Shown piece after piece: positions 8,859-21,165 of a stretch of DNA of 64,000 nucleotides (its first letter is position 1; every line of letters begins with the position of its first letter). The stretch comes from Onstottus_B arcticum (GTDB lineage Bacteria; Acidobacteriota; Blastocatellia; UBA7656), in NCBI GenBank assembly GCA_038040485.1, contig JBBPIE010000018.1, positions 1-64,000 on the forward strand, read 5' to 3'. The position numbers were made by a program, and so were the translations under genes. The notes under the pieces are model-generated. The model did not search any database, was not told where the DNA came from, and saw only the letters and a program-made list of their open reading frames with translations.

Positions 8859-9311
8859 CTATTCGGAAGCTCGCGGAACCTGGTGGCCTTCTATGCTCCC
8901 GGCGAAGCGGTACTCAACCACCTCGGGCATAGTGAATGGCGAGTTCATCCCAGCGATGATCACCATGAATTGTTTCGCCGGCTCTTCTCGGTTTACCGGA
9001 ATGCAATGGAACGACGCAACGAGCTTGTCGAACTTGCCGGTTTCACCCCTGCCGTACACCGACGTGCAGGGCTCGCCCCGCTCCATCTTTGCTTCGTCGT
9101 GCAGAAACAAATAGGAACCCCTCAGGATTACGCCGAGCAGTTTGACCGGCTCGGTGAACTCCACGGCCGCCTTTTGGATTTCCGGCTGCTGCGGCTTGAT
9201 CTGCTCGAGCAGCGGCGGAATTTGGTGCTTGTGGACCGGGGTCTGCGCCATCGCTATGCCCGCGGCGAGCACCACGCTCAGTATCGAGAATATGAACAAT
9301 TGACGTTTCAT
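8859..9311 (-). CDS. Exported small protein of unknown function
   Basis: 150 aa. A classical signal peptide (MKRQLFIFSILSVVLAAGIA, cleavage after AMA-Q near residue 22) precedes a soluble domain with two cysteines (EPCTSVYG and FHCIPVN) that may pair in the periplasm. GGAGG is 9 nt before the ATG. It follows the GCS2-CBS gene by 116 bp on the same strand and is followed by the Cys-rich small protein, so both may belong to the same anaerobic/NO unit. No family function is recognised. Confidence 0.65.
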   Translation of the reverse strand: MKRQLFIFSILSVVLAAGIAMAQTPVHKHQIPPLLEQIKPQQPEIQKAAVEFTEPVKLLGVILRGSYLFLHDEAKMERGEPCTSVYGRGETGKFDKLVASFHCIPVNREEPAKQFMVIIAGMNSPFTMPEVVEYRFAGSIEGHQVPRASE

Positions 9312-9427
9312 GACTGGATCCTCCTTCGATCTTCAAACCAATTAATCTCTGAGGCCAGCTTACGACTTCCCGGCTCAATCTGCGCTGACAGCCGTCACGC
9401 TGGGTCGTGACGGCGGTCACAGCCTGT

Positions 9428-11368
9428 TCAAGCAGAAGTCCCCGCCGCCTTCTCAGACCCGGCAAGTTTCTGTTCGAGCAATCGGGCCGCAACATCGATG
9501 AAGTCGCGCTCGGTTAGTATGCCGACAAGCCGCCCGTCTTTTACCACCGGCAGGCAGTCGACCTTCTGCCGTCGCATCAGCATGATCGCGTCGAGCGTCG
9601 AGGTCTCCGGCGGCACCGTCAGCGGATCTCGAACCATTATTGCTCCAACCGGAACCGGCTGATCGGCGCCTTCGTTGATACTGCTCTCGAGCTGGCGAAG
9701 CACTTCGAAGCACGAGACCAAACCCACAAGCGTGCCCTGCTCGTTTTCGACGGGAATGTGTCTGATTCGTTTCCAATCCATCAGGTTCGCGACCAGGTCA
9801 ACCGCTTCGTCCTCATGTACGGTGAACAAATCGGTCGTCATGAATTCCTCAACACACAAATGAGTCTGTTTCGACATCGATCCCTCCGTAGCCCTGGCCG
9901 GAGTCCATTCGTGAACCGGCTTTCCTTCGATTTGCCTGGCAACGCTCGCGGCGGTCAGCGCGGTAAGCGCTTCGTCTTTTGTTGCTTCTTTCCTCATGTC
10001 CGAAAAAGAAGACAGCATCCACTGCGATCCGGTTCTGCCCGACTTCACGCGCTCGTCGATCACGCCAAGATACCGATCGACATCCGCTGACAGAATGCCT
10101 CCTGCAAGCAGTCCTTCGCGGGCAAGCGGAAGCAGCCGGCCGCAGATCAGATCGCGGGTCGGAAGGACTTCGCCACCCAGCCACGTCAACTGAGAGTCCA
10201 GGCCAAACCTGGCAGCCGCGTGAAAGTTCTGTTTGGCGTCGTCAAATTGAATGACGTCGGTGATGTCTCGGTGTTCGTTTGCAAGCCCGCTCATCAACCC
10301 GAAAAAGAAAGCCGCATTCGCAACTTCATCCACGACGGTTGGCCCGGCCGGAAAAGCTCGCGCTTCTATCCTGAGCCCCGGGACACCGTCCGTGATGCCG
10401 TAGCAGGGACGGTTCCAACGCCAGACGGTGCTGTTGTAGACCCGGAAAGCTTGAAGCTGGGGGATGCGCCCTTCGCGCAGCATAGCCAGCGGGTCCTCGT
10501 CGATAGGAGCGCCAAGCAGGATCCTGAACCTTGCCAGGTCTTCCTCGAACAGTTCCATCACCGAGTTCTTCACCCATCGGTTGCCGAAGCTCACACGTGG
10601 GCTGCGTTCGCGCAGAGGATTGCTTGCCTGCCGGGTGTCGATGGATTGCTCGAAAAGCGGTATTCGGGTTTCGCGCCAGAGCCGCTTGCCGAACAAAAGC
10701 GGCGCATTGGCGGCCGCGGCAAGCACCGGAGCCGTGGCTACCTGAGCCACGTTGTAGAGATTGGCGAACTCGTCCGAGCCCGCCTGGAAGTGCACCTGAA
10801 AGCTCGTGCAGCAAGCCTCCAACATCCAGCTATCGTGCTTCATTATGAGTTCATCAGTGCCGTTGACCCTGAACTCGTACGGCCCTCCGCGCAACCGGGC
10901 AAGAGCGCTATTGAGCGCGAAGTAGCGGGGCTTTGGCGTCATGTTGGAGAGCTCGAGGTCGGACTTTCGAATGGTCGGGAGAATCCCGGCTAGCACTACT
11001 TCGGCGCCGCAGGCGCGGGCGGCTCCGCGCGCGCGGGCAATCAACGCGTTCAAGCTCTTCTCCAGCTTCGAAAGACAGTCGCTCCCGAACAGAGTAGGGT
11101 CCAGATTGATCTCGAGATTGAACTGCGCGATCTCAGTGGTGAAATGTGGGTCGGCCGCGCGCTGAAGGACCTCGAGGCTTACCGGCGCAACCCGCCAGCT
11201 CTTATCGACGAGGAACAACTCCTGCTCGGCGCCGATCCTTCGCGTGCCGGATTCGATCATCCCCGCAGCCATCATCTTGTCGAGTGCGCGAATGTCGTTG
11301 AGAAGCTTTCGCATGAAAATGCGAAGCTCTCGTGCGTCAGTTCCGGGGGCAACCTTTTGTTCGCCCAT
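9428..11368 (-). CDS. GCS2-type carboxylate-amine ligase fused to a CBS-domain pair
   Basis: 646 aa. Residues ~35-400 are a glutamate-cysteine-ligase family 2 (YbdK-like) domain: RIGAEQELFLVD with the catalytic-type Glu pair, then FNLEINLDP and a central HxxxQVHFQ-like segment (TSFQVHFQ). Members make gamma-glutamyl or other amide bonds with ATP. Residues ~515-640 hold two CBS motifs (VEEFMTTDLFTVHEDEAVD and VGAIMVRDPLTVPPETSTLD, each followed by a VGLVS/VGILTERDF element) that normally bind adenine nucleotides and regulate the attached enzyme. An AGGAGG site precedes the ATG and the gene follows the DHODH-like gene by 43 bp. Substrate unknown; ordinary GshA function is not proven. Confidence 0.8.
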   Translation of the reverse strand: MGEQKVAPGTDARELRIFMRKLLNDIRALDKMMAAGMIESGTRRIGAEQELFLVDKSWRVAPVSLEVLQRAADPHFTTEIAQFNLEINLDPTLFGSDCLSKLEKSLNALIARARGAARACGAEVVLAGILPTIRKSDLELSNMTPKPRYFALNSALARLRGGPYEFRVNGTDELIMKHDSWMLEACCTSFQVHFQAGSDEFANLYNVAQVATAPVLAAAANAPLLFGKRLWRETRIPLFEQSIDTRQASNPLRERSPRVSFGNRWVKNSVMELFEEDLARFRILLGAPIDEDPLAMLREGRIPQLQAFRVYNSTVWRWNRPCYGITDGVPGLRIEARAFPAGPTVVDEVANAAFFFGLMSGLANEHRDITDVIQFDDAKQNFHAAARFGLDSQLTWLGGEVLPTRDLICGRLLPLAREGLLAGGILSADVDRYLGVIDERVKSGRTGSQWMLSSFSDMRKEATKDEALTALTAASVARQIEGKPVHEWTPARATEGSMSKQTHLCVEEFMTTDLFTVHEDEAVDLVANLMDWKRIRHIPVENEQGTLVGLVSCFEVLRQLESSINEGADQPVPVGAIMVRDPLTVPPETSTLDAIMLMRRQKVDCLPVVKDGRLVGILTERDFIDVAARLLEQKLAGSEKAAGTSA

Positions 11369-11411
11369 GGCTTGGGGGCCTCCTGGGTGATTGCGGAGTC
11401 GGCGACCTGCT

Positions 11412-12410
11412 TCATCGGATCGGTCGAAACGACGCCAGGGTCTTCATATAGTTCGCTCTTTCGAAGGCGGCCGGCTCTAGCACGTGTTGCTGGCTCATGC
11501 TGCCGATCATTTGCTCGACGGAAACGTACTCGTGATCTTCCATCCAACGGACCATCTCGAGAAGAATCTCGTCGATCCGCTGGACTCCGTTCTGAAGCAG
11601 CTCGCTCGCCATCATTGCTGCGCGAGCGCCCGCCATCAGCGCCTTCAAGACGTCCGTGCTGGTGTGAATGCCGCTGGTGATTGCGAGTTCAGCTTTGATC
11701 TGCCCGTAGAGGATCGCGACCCATCGAAGCGGAAGACGCAGTTCGTCAGAACCGCTTAGAACCAGGTGCGGCACCACCTCAAGATTCTCGAGATCGAAGT
11801 CGGGTTGATAGAAACGATTAAACAGAACAAGCGCGTCCGCGCCCGCGTTCGACAGCCGGCTCGCCATATTGGCAGTCGAACTAAAGAACGGGCTCAGTTT
11901 CATGGCGACTGGAACCCGCACGACCCGCTTCACGTCTCGGAGTATCTCGACGTAGATGTTTTCTACTTCAGAGCCCTTCATGTCGATACTGGTCGGGATG
12001 TAGTAGACGTTCAACTCGAGCGCGTCCGCTCCTGCTTCCTCGATCAGACACGCGTAGTCGATCCATCCGCCGGACGAAATGCCGTTCAAGCTGCCGATGA
12101 TCGGAATACCAACCGCTTGCTTGGCCTTGCGAATAAGATCGATGTAGTCTTCGGGGCCGATGTTGTAGCCCGACATCTCCGGGAAGTAGCTGAGCGACTC
12201 GCCGAAGCTGTCGATGCCCTGGCCCAGGTAGTAATCGAGGTAGTAGCTCTCTGAGTTGATCTGCTCCTCGAACAGCGAGTACATAACGACGGCGGCCGCC
12301 CCGGCGTCTTCAAGCCGTTTGATGCTGTCCACCTTGTGCGACAACGGGGAGGACGACGCCACAATCGGGTTCTTCAGCGTCATGCCCATGTATTTGGTTG
12401 TCAGGTCCAT
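11412..12410 (-). CDS. Dihydroorotate dehydrogenase-like flavoprotein
   Basis: 332 aa from the ATG at 12410, preceded by GGAGG; a longer frame would run back into nifJ. TIM-barrel FMN protein of the DHODH family: N-terminal TTKYMGMTLKNPIVASSSPL, central ELNVYYIPT and VPVAMKLSPFFSS (phosphate/FMN site lysine), and ITSGIHTSTDVLKALMAGA near the C-terminus. It starts 5 bases after the nifJ stop, so it is translationally tied to pyruvate:ferredoxin oxidoreductase. This pairing is common in anaerobes and suggests a ferredoxin-linked role rather than (or beside) pyrimidine synthesis. It lacks the obvious active-site Cys/Ser context of true PyrD, so the reaction is uncertain. Confidence 0.75.
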   Translation of the reverse strand: MDLTTKYMGMTLKNPIVASSSPLSHKVDSIKRLEDAGAAAVVMYSLFEEQINSESYYLDYYLGQGIDSFGESLSYFPEMSGYNIGPEDYIDLIRKAKQAVGIPIIGSLNGISSGGWIDYACLIEEAGADALELNVYYIPTSIDMKGSEVENIYVEILRDVKRVVRVPVAMKLSPFFSSTANMASRLSNAGADALVLFNRFYQPDFDLENLEVVPHLVLSGSDELRLPLRWVAILYGQIKAELAITSGIHTSTDVLKALMAGARAAMMASELLQNGVQRIDEILLEMVRWMEDHEYVSVEQMIGSMSQQHVLEPAAFERANYMKTLASFRPIR

Positions 12411-12414
12411 GACA

Positions 12415-15975
<3,561 letters not shown>

Positions 15976-16053
15976 GGCACGTAACCTCACTCTAAAAAGC
16001 TCGAGTGACTCGGAAGCGCAAATCGCAGGCCTTGCTGAGCGCAACTCCTATCC

Positions 16054-16125
16054 CCTGGGAGCGCAGGCATGCCTGCCTCTTCACACGCAACGCCAAGCAG
16101 CAGGCAGGATGCCTGCGCTCCCAGG
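16054..16125. repeat. Inverted repeat, GGGAGCGCAGGCAT family (copy 1)
   Basis: A perfect 17-bp inverted pair, CCTGGGAGCGCAGGCAT (16054-16070) and its complement (16109-16125), lies between nifJ and the Crp/Fnr gene. A near-identical pair occurs at 63411-63492, so it belongs to a dispersed family. Confidence 0.85.
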
Positions 16126-16165
16126 CGTCTCTGCGATGACGAGGAGAATGGGCTCAAGTGCGGCT

Positions 16166-16885
16166 TCACGACTTCACGAGCGATTCGAGCGCCTGCTTGT
16201 CGCGTACCAACCACGTCGCGCCTTTGATCTGAATAATATTGTCGGTCTTAAAGTCGGACAGGAGCCGTGTCACAGTCTCTCGCGACGTGTTGATCATCTG
16301 CGCGATTTCTTCGTGAGTCAGTGTGAGCTTCAACCGCACTCCCTGGTTTTCCTGCGTGCCGTCGCGTTCCATCCAGTCAAGCATCAGCCGGGCCAGTTTT
16401 TCGGCGGCGGAAGACGAGAGCCCCAGCGTGCGCGCCTTTTCGAAAGCTGCGTGGTAGTCGTTGCCCAGGTGCTGGGCTACCTTGAGACAAGCTTCGGGAT
16501 GCGAGGTAAGAAACCGAAGGAAGTCATCGCGGCGCACGACGTTCACAGTACTTGGCTCAAGCGCCTCGGCGGTCACTTCATAGGGCTTGCCGGCCATCGT
16601 CGCGCTAAGGCCGATCAAGTCGCCTTCCGTCGCAATCTGAGTGATCAACGCCTTGCCTTCGCTCGAGGAAGTGGAGAGCTTGATCCGGCCGGTGCAAACT
16701 ATGAACACGCCGCGCGGCGACTGGCCTTCGGAGAAGAGCACGGCGCCTTTCGGGAAGGAACTGGTGTACTTGATGGTGTCCAGGTCGCGCAACGCTTCGA
16801 CCGGCAGATTGCAGAACAACCTGCTGAATCGCACGTCGCACTCTGCGCAGCTATCCGCGACGTTTAGTCCTACCAGTGCACTCAT
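16166..16885 (-). CDS. Crp/Fnr-family transcriptional regulator
   Basis: 239 aa. N-terminal cyclic-nucleotide-binding-type beta roll (FPKGAVLFSEGQSPRGVFIV, residues ~45-65; GDLIGLSATMAGKPYEVTAE), a long dimer helix, and a C-terminal winged helix with LTHEEIAQMINTSRETVTRL (~195-215), whose recognition helix ETVTRLLSDF is typical of Fnr/Dnr-like proteins. Near the N-terminus CAEC and a Cys at ~25 could hold an Fe-S cluster, but the four-Cys Fnr set is not clearly complete. GGAGG precedes the ATG. Its position just upstream of nifJ and on the norB strand suggests control of anaerobic or NO-responsive genes here; this is inference. Confidence 0.85.
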   Translation of the reverse strand: MSALVGLNVADSCAECDVRFSRLFCNLPVEALRDLDTIKYTSSFPKGAVLFSEGQSPRGVFIVCTGRIKLSTSSSEGKALITQIATEGDLIGLSATMAGKPYEVTAEALEPSTVNVVRRDDFLRFLTSHPEACLKVAQHLGNDYHAAFEKARTLGLSSSAAEKLARLMLDWMERDGTQENQGVRLKLTLTHEEIAQMINTSRETVTRLLSDFKTDNIIQIKGATWLVRDKQALESLVKS

Positions 16886-17271
16886 ATCAACCTCCGATCA
16901 CAATCATTGACCTGCTAGAGCAGTATTAGGAGCAATCACTGCGCCGCTTCCCGGTACCCGTAAGTTCATGAGTGTGCACCGTCACGGGTGCGATGTGATG
17001 GGGAAAGTCGCGCATTAACTGCGCAAGACCGCCCATGGCCCAGGCTACTGAACCCTTAGCCATTCCAACTGGGTTGCGTCCTTCATACCATCAGGGTTGC
17101 TGAACGCGGCTACCCTGGGAAACTGATTTCGTGCTCCCTCCAACCCCAACGGGGTTGCGACTCAGCCCGACAAATGTTCCGAATCGCTAACGGTGAGGAC
17201 GCAACCCCGTTGGGTTGCGACGTCCACGGATCTTCGAAGGGCCGAAGGCGAATCTGCATTCGCTATGGCGA
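16886..17271. repeat. Intergenic region with AACCCCAACGGGGTTG palindromes
   Basis: 386 bases between the Crp/Fnr and MgtC-type genes, with no gene supported. Palindromes CAACCCC-AAC-GGGGTTG (17141-17157) and CAACCCCGTTGGGTTG (17202-17217) face each other, and a partial copy (CCAACTGGGTTGCGTCC) lies near 17064-17080. These resemble the palindromes at 26-204 in design and are probably the same class of dispersed REP-like element. Confidence 0.7.
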
Positions 17272-18516
17272 TCAGAATCGCAGCGCCCAGCCAAACCACG
17301 CGGCCAGGATGACAAGCAGCAACCCCGGTATGATTCGAAGCGCAAAGGTGCGTCCGCCGGTCGTCACCGCGACCACGGCCTTCGTGATGGTGTTTGTCGT
17401 GAGCCCGACTAAAATCGGAAGCACGGCTTCAGGGGAAGAGATCTTACCAGCGGCTGCCAACGAAGCGACTGAGATGGCGGCTGAATGAGTGTCGGCAAAT
17501 CCAGCAAGCCCGGCCGCCGCCGCCAGTCCCGCCGAACCGAGCCACTGATTCACCCCGGCCGACGCAACAAGTATTGCTGAGACTGTCACAGCAAAGACCG
17601 ACGCAGTCGTCAGGTTGAACGCTCGCCCGGTTCTCTCCGAGGCTTGCGGCCGGTGGCCCGCGGTCTTGATCGTAAACAGCGCACCGTAGATCACCGCCGC
17701 GATTCCGGCAAACAGAAGCGGCAGCTTCATTGCGGAGAATGTTGGCCGGTCGGTCACAAAAAGCAATGCGGCCATTTGCACAACAGTCGAAACCGTTGAG
17801 AGCACCGCGCCAGCCACGGCGGCTCTCAGGAATTCCGGCTCCTGCGCCGCGCGCGCTCCCATCGAGCCGATCGTCGCGGCGCTGGAAACAAACCCCGAAG
17901 CGAATCCCGCAAGCGGCAGCCCGAAGCGAGGTCCCAGCGCTCGCACCGCCAGGTAGCCAGCCGCGCTGATCGACATCACGATGACCGCAAGCTTCCAGAG
18001 CGTTCGCGGATTCAAGACACCAAACGGCCCAACCACATGATCGGGCGTGAGCGGCAGAATCACCAACGTCGCGGCAGCCAACAGCAGCGCGTCGTTAAGT
18101 TCCTGCTCGGTAAGCACGTCCTGAACGAAGCGATGCATTCGCGTCCGCGCCGCAAGCAGGACTGCGACGACTACTGCAAACCCAGACGCAAGCGAAGGCT
18201 GCCGCGTGGCCAGCGCCCCGAGCAGCAGACTGGTCAGCAGCGCGATCGCCGTCGTGAATCCCGGGTCCTCCTGGCTTTTCCGCTTGTAAGAAACGATAGA
18301 CAGCGCCGCCACCGCAAGCGCGCCAATCGCGAGAAGCAACTCGCCTCCAACGGTCAGACTGATCCCGCCAGTCAGGGAAACAAGCGCGAAAGTGCGAATG
18401 CCCGCGGGCGCTCTTGAAGGGCCGGTCCCTTTTCGCCGCTCGCGTTCGGCGCCGATCAACAGACCGATCCCGAGCGCGATCGCCAGTCTCACCGAAAGCT
18501 CTTCCGTAAATGGCAT
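17272..18516 (-). CDS. MgtC/SapB-DUF4010 family membrane protein
   Basis: About 414 aa from the ATG at 18516 (a TTG lies one codon upstream; an AAGGGTG site fits the ATG). The N-terminal MgtC-like part has LAIALGIGLLIGAERERRKG, the family signature with its acidic/basic loop after the first helix, then GIRTFALVSLTGG. The C-terminal DUF4010 part (LNDALLLAAATLVILPLTPD; GFASGFVSSAATIGSMGARA) is polytopic. The function of this fusion family is unknown; proposals include ion or small-molecule transport, and it is distinct from the short virulence MgtC. The gene reads toward the Crp/Fnr gene but is separated from it by 386 bp of repeats, so it is probably a separate unit. Confidence 0.85.
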   Translation of the reverse strand: MPFTEELSVRLAIALGIGLLIGAERERRKGTGPSRAPAGIRTFALVSLTGGISLTVGGELLLAIGALAVAALSIVSYKRKSQEDPGFTTAIALLTSLLLGALATRQPSLASGFAVVVAVLLAARTRMHRFVQDVLTEQELNDALLLAAATLVILPLTPDHVVGPFGVLNPRTLWKLAVIVMSISAAGYLAVRALGPRFGLPLAGFASGFVSSAATIGSMGARAAQEPEFLRAAVAGAVLSTVSTVVQMAALLFVTDRPTFSAMKLPLLFAGIAAVIYGALFTIKTAGHRPQASERTGRAFNLTTASVFAVTVSAILVASAGVNQWLGSAGLAAAAGLAGFADTHSAAISVASLAAAGKISSPEAVLPILVGLTTNTITKAVVAVTTGGRTFALRIIPGLLLVILAAWFGWALRF

Positions 18517-18600
18517 CAAAGCACCCTTGCTCTACTCAACGGACGACTAGATTCGCAACACGCACGCCGAAGCCTCACTCTGCCATCAGTCGGAAAATGC

Positions 18601-18885
18601 ATGCAAGACAGCAGGATCCCTTACATCGCGTCGCCCGTCGCCGGCGAAGACAGCTTCGGATCGGCGGTAGTCGCGGAAAACGCGCCGGGACATAGCAAAC
18701 CGATGCGGGTGATGTTGCTCGAGGAAGGACGAGTAGCATTCCTTGGCACTCGCGAGGAGTTCCAGACAAGCACCTCGCGCGTGGTACAGCGTCTCACTCA
18801 CCCGGAGGCGGGCCAGCCAAGGACCGGCGACTACATCGCGGATCCCTGGAGCGGCAAGCGAAAGCTGAAAGGGAAACTCTTCTGA
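18601..18885 (+). pseudogene. ABC-transporter ATPase C-terminal remnant (MlaF-like)
   Basis: The frame encodes 94 aa of which the last ~60 (VMLLEEGRVAFLGTREEF, then SRVVQRLTHPE and DPWSGKRK) match the C-terminal end of an ABC ATPase of the MlaF/Ttg2A kind, where a line such as 'DRVxLLEEGR' follows the H-loop. The Walker A, signature and Walker B motifs are absent, and the upstream 90 bases do not continue the fold apart from a possible H-loop trace (GHSKPMR). It is therefore a decayed 3' end and not a functional protein. A strong hairpin directly overlaps its stop codon, as expected for the end of a former transcript. Confidence 0.6.
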
Positions 18886-18919
18886 CTGGTTGTTGGTAGC
18901 GCCGACCCAACAACCAGTC
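18884..18919. terminator. 13-bp perfect hairpin between convergent genes
   Basis: GACTGGTTGTTGG (18884-18896) pairs perfectly with CCAACAACCAGTC (18907-18919) across a 10-nt loop. It starts within the stop codon of the ABC remnant and lies 50 bases past the stop of the PQQ-propeller gene on the other strand, so it could serve both. There is no long T-run, so Rho-independent termination is likely but not certain. Confidence 0.65.
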
Positions 18920-18969
18920 CAACGAGCAAAGGTCTTTGTCAGATTGAATCAAACAAAGCGCGCTGGTCT

Positions 18970-21000
18970 TCAACGCAGCTTCTGTTTCACCGTGAAAGTC
19001 TTCCCTGCTATCAGCATAGTTCCAGCGCGAGCGAGGTTGCTGTTGTTGACTAACACCGAATAAGTGACGACGCCGTTGCCAACGCCGCTGGCGCCCGTCG
19101 TGATCTTTACCCAACTGACATTGCTTGTCGCGGTCCAGCCACAGCCGCTCGACGTTGCTACACTCACGGTTCCTGTCCCTCCCGCCTTGGGGAACGACGT
19201 ACTCGTTGGCGAGATTGAGAATGCGCAGACGTTGCTTCCACCCTGACTGACCGTAAAAGTCTGCCCGGCAACATTGATAGTGCCTCTGCGCAGACCGGTA
19301 GAGAAATTCTGGCCTAGCAAGAAAGTCATCACATTGTTGCCGCTGCCGCTGGCGGCTGAAGTGATCGTTATCCAGGCGGCGTTGCTCGTTGCCGTCCACC
19401 CACACCCGTCCGGCGCTGTCACGTTCACGCTGCCTGGTCCTGCGGTTGAGGGGAAAGACGCGGCGATCGGATTCATCGAGTAAGAGCAGGTTTGGGTATT
19501 GGCCGTCTCAAGCGCGTAAAGGTAGCAGTGCAAATTATCGGGAGGCTCACCTGAGATGGTCGTGCCCATGTAAACGGTCGTTCCATCCGGGCTAAACCGG
19601 CCTCGCGCGAACGGGAATTCAAAGGGCCCAGGGTACGGCTCTCCGGGCAGGTTTATCTGCCAGAGGGATTGCCCGCCAGTGCTGAAAGCTTTGAAGTATC
19701 CTGGCAAACCGTAATTGTCCCGGCCGCCGGCGATCACCACGTCATTGAGAGGACTAACCACGGGGCCTACTTGATTACCCACGCCCGGAACCCGCCATGA
19801 CACGGCTCCGCTCTGCCCGTTCAAAGCTGCTAGCGCGCTTTGATATAACGGGGCAACGTAAACCGTACCGTCAGAACCCGCGTCGGTCGGAAACTCACTG
19901 CCGCTGCCTAATGCAGGATAGGCACTCCAAAGCACCGCGCCGTTTGACGGGTTATGAGCCGCTACGCCCAGGCTTATGGTGCCGTTCGGCAAGACTGCTA
20001 CTTGAGGCGGACTGGTGCCGCCAGCCGGGACGGCCCATCTCTGATCGCCGTTGAGACTGAATGCGTATAGATGTCCCTGGGGCGCGGTGGTGTAATTGTC
20101 GCAAGCGAAGTAGAACTGATCTGGCTGCGCGCCTGGGGAAGCAGGGCCAAAAACGAGCTCGAGTCCGCTCTGACCATATTCGGACAATTTCGGATTACCC
20201 GGGTTGCTCCAAACGAGATGACCGTCAACGGGGGAGAGCGCTATGGCTCCAAGCCCCAGCAGGTCCATGGCAGCGTAGACTTTGCCATCCGGGCCGACGG
20301 CAGGGCCGCCAATCACAACTTGACTGTTTGGATCTGTGAAGAACCACTTAAGCGTGCCGGCAGGGCTAATGGCTCGAATAGTATTACCGCTTGCAATATA
20401 TGTAGTGTTGTCGGCCCCGACCGCAACAGGTCCAGTAGGATATCCGCCCTGGAAAATCCATTTCACGCTGCCATCGGGTCTAAGCGCGTAGAGGTGTCCA
20501 TCAACATCCTGGAAGTAGATCGTGCCGTCCGGCCCGACTGAAGGCCGAAACTCCATGTAATCTCCGTCAACTTCGAACTGCCACTTGATGCTTCCGTTCG
20601 CCTCAGGCGCCGTGACATCAAGATTCTTGGCCTTAACCTCGAGGTCCAGACTGTTGCTGGAGCCGGCACTCGTGACCACCTGCACAGGAACAGTGGCGAG
20701 TTGCGCACCGTCGGGCACGTATGCCACGACCAAAGTATCAGACCATCGGCTGACGGGCGCAGGCACTCCATCAATCAACACCTGGCTGCCGGCGTCGATT
20801 GCGCCGAAGTTCGCGCCGAAGATTCGCAAGCGCCCGGCTCGCCCCAACGTCAAATCTGAGATGTTGTCAATTCGTGGGGAAGTCTCAAGCGGAGAAATCC
20901 GCGTCGAAGGCTCTTGCGTCGAAGAAAAACTGACTCCGGGCGCAGCGCCTGCGAGACAGATAATTACTAGCACGAGAAATGATTTGAAAGAGTTCTTCAT
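18970..21000 (-). CDS. Exported IPT/PQQ-propeller/BACON-repeat protein
   Basis: About 676 aa from the ATG at 21000, which has GAAGGTGG 9 nt upstream; a GTG two codons earlier is too close to that site. After a signal peptide (FKSFLVLVIICLAGAAPGVS) come an IPT/TIG domain (residues ~40-125, IDNISDLTLGRAGRLRIFGA), a PQQ-like beta propeller (~135-490, repeated units such as GTIYFQDVDGHLYALRPDGS and VYAAMDLLGLGAIALSP), and two BACON-type beta domains (~500-590 and ~590-675) sharing GCGWTATSNAAWITITSAAS / GCGWTATSNVSWVKITTGAS. The propeller lacks evidence of an enzymatic PQQ site, so binding or scaffold duty at the cell surface is more likely. It faces the ABC remnant tail to tail. Confidence 0.75.
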   Translation of the reverse strand: MKNSFKSFLVLVIICLAGAAPGVSFSSTQEPSTRISPLETSPRIDNISDLTLGRAGRLRIFGANFGAIDAGSQVLIDGVPAPVSRWSDTLVVAYVPDGAQLATVPVQVVTSAGSSNSLDLEVKAKNLDVTAPEANGSIKWQFEVDGDYMEFRPSVGPDGTIYFQDVDGHLYALRPDGSVKWIFQGGYPTGPVAVGADNTTYIASGNTIRAISPAGTLKWFFTDPNSQVVIGGPAVGPDGKVYAAMDLLGLGAIALSPVDGHLVWSNPGNPKLSEYGQSGLELVFGPASPGAQPDQFYFACDNYTTAPQGHLYAFSLNGDQRWAVPAGGTSPPQVAVLPNGTISLGVAAHNPSNGAVLWSAYPALGSGSEFPTDAGSDGTVYVAPLYQSALAALNGQSGAVSWRVPGVGNQVGPVVSPLNDVVIAGGRDNYGLPGYFKAFSTGGQSLWQINLPGEPYPGPFEFPFARGRFSPDGTTVYMGTTISGEPPDNLHCYLYALETANTQTCSYSMNPIAASFPSTAGPGSVNVTAPDGCGWTATSNAAWITITSAASGSGNNVMTFLLGQNFSTGLRRGTINVAGQTFTVSQGGSNVCAFSISPTSTSFPKAGGTGTVSVATSSGCGWTATSNVSWVKITTGASGVGNGVVTYSVLVNNSNLARAGTMLIAGKTFTVKQKLR

Positions 21001-21165
21001 AGGCACACACCACCTTCAAGACTGGCATTGCCAAATTCAAGCGATATCAAAGCCCATCGCTTAGTTGGGATCCTAGCCCCTCTTATCGAAGTACGATATG
21101 ACGGCGATCACACCTGTATGAAAGAGGACTCAATTTGGCCAGAAATACATACTAACCGAAAGCCT

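Noticed and set aside
10220..10993. Plus-strand frame of 257 codons opposite the GCS2-CBS gene
   Set aside because: Antisense shadow of a well-supported gene; no ribosome site and no recognisable domain.
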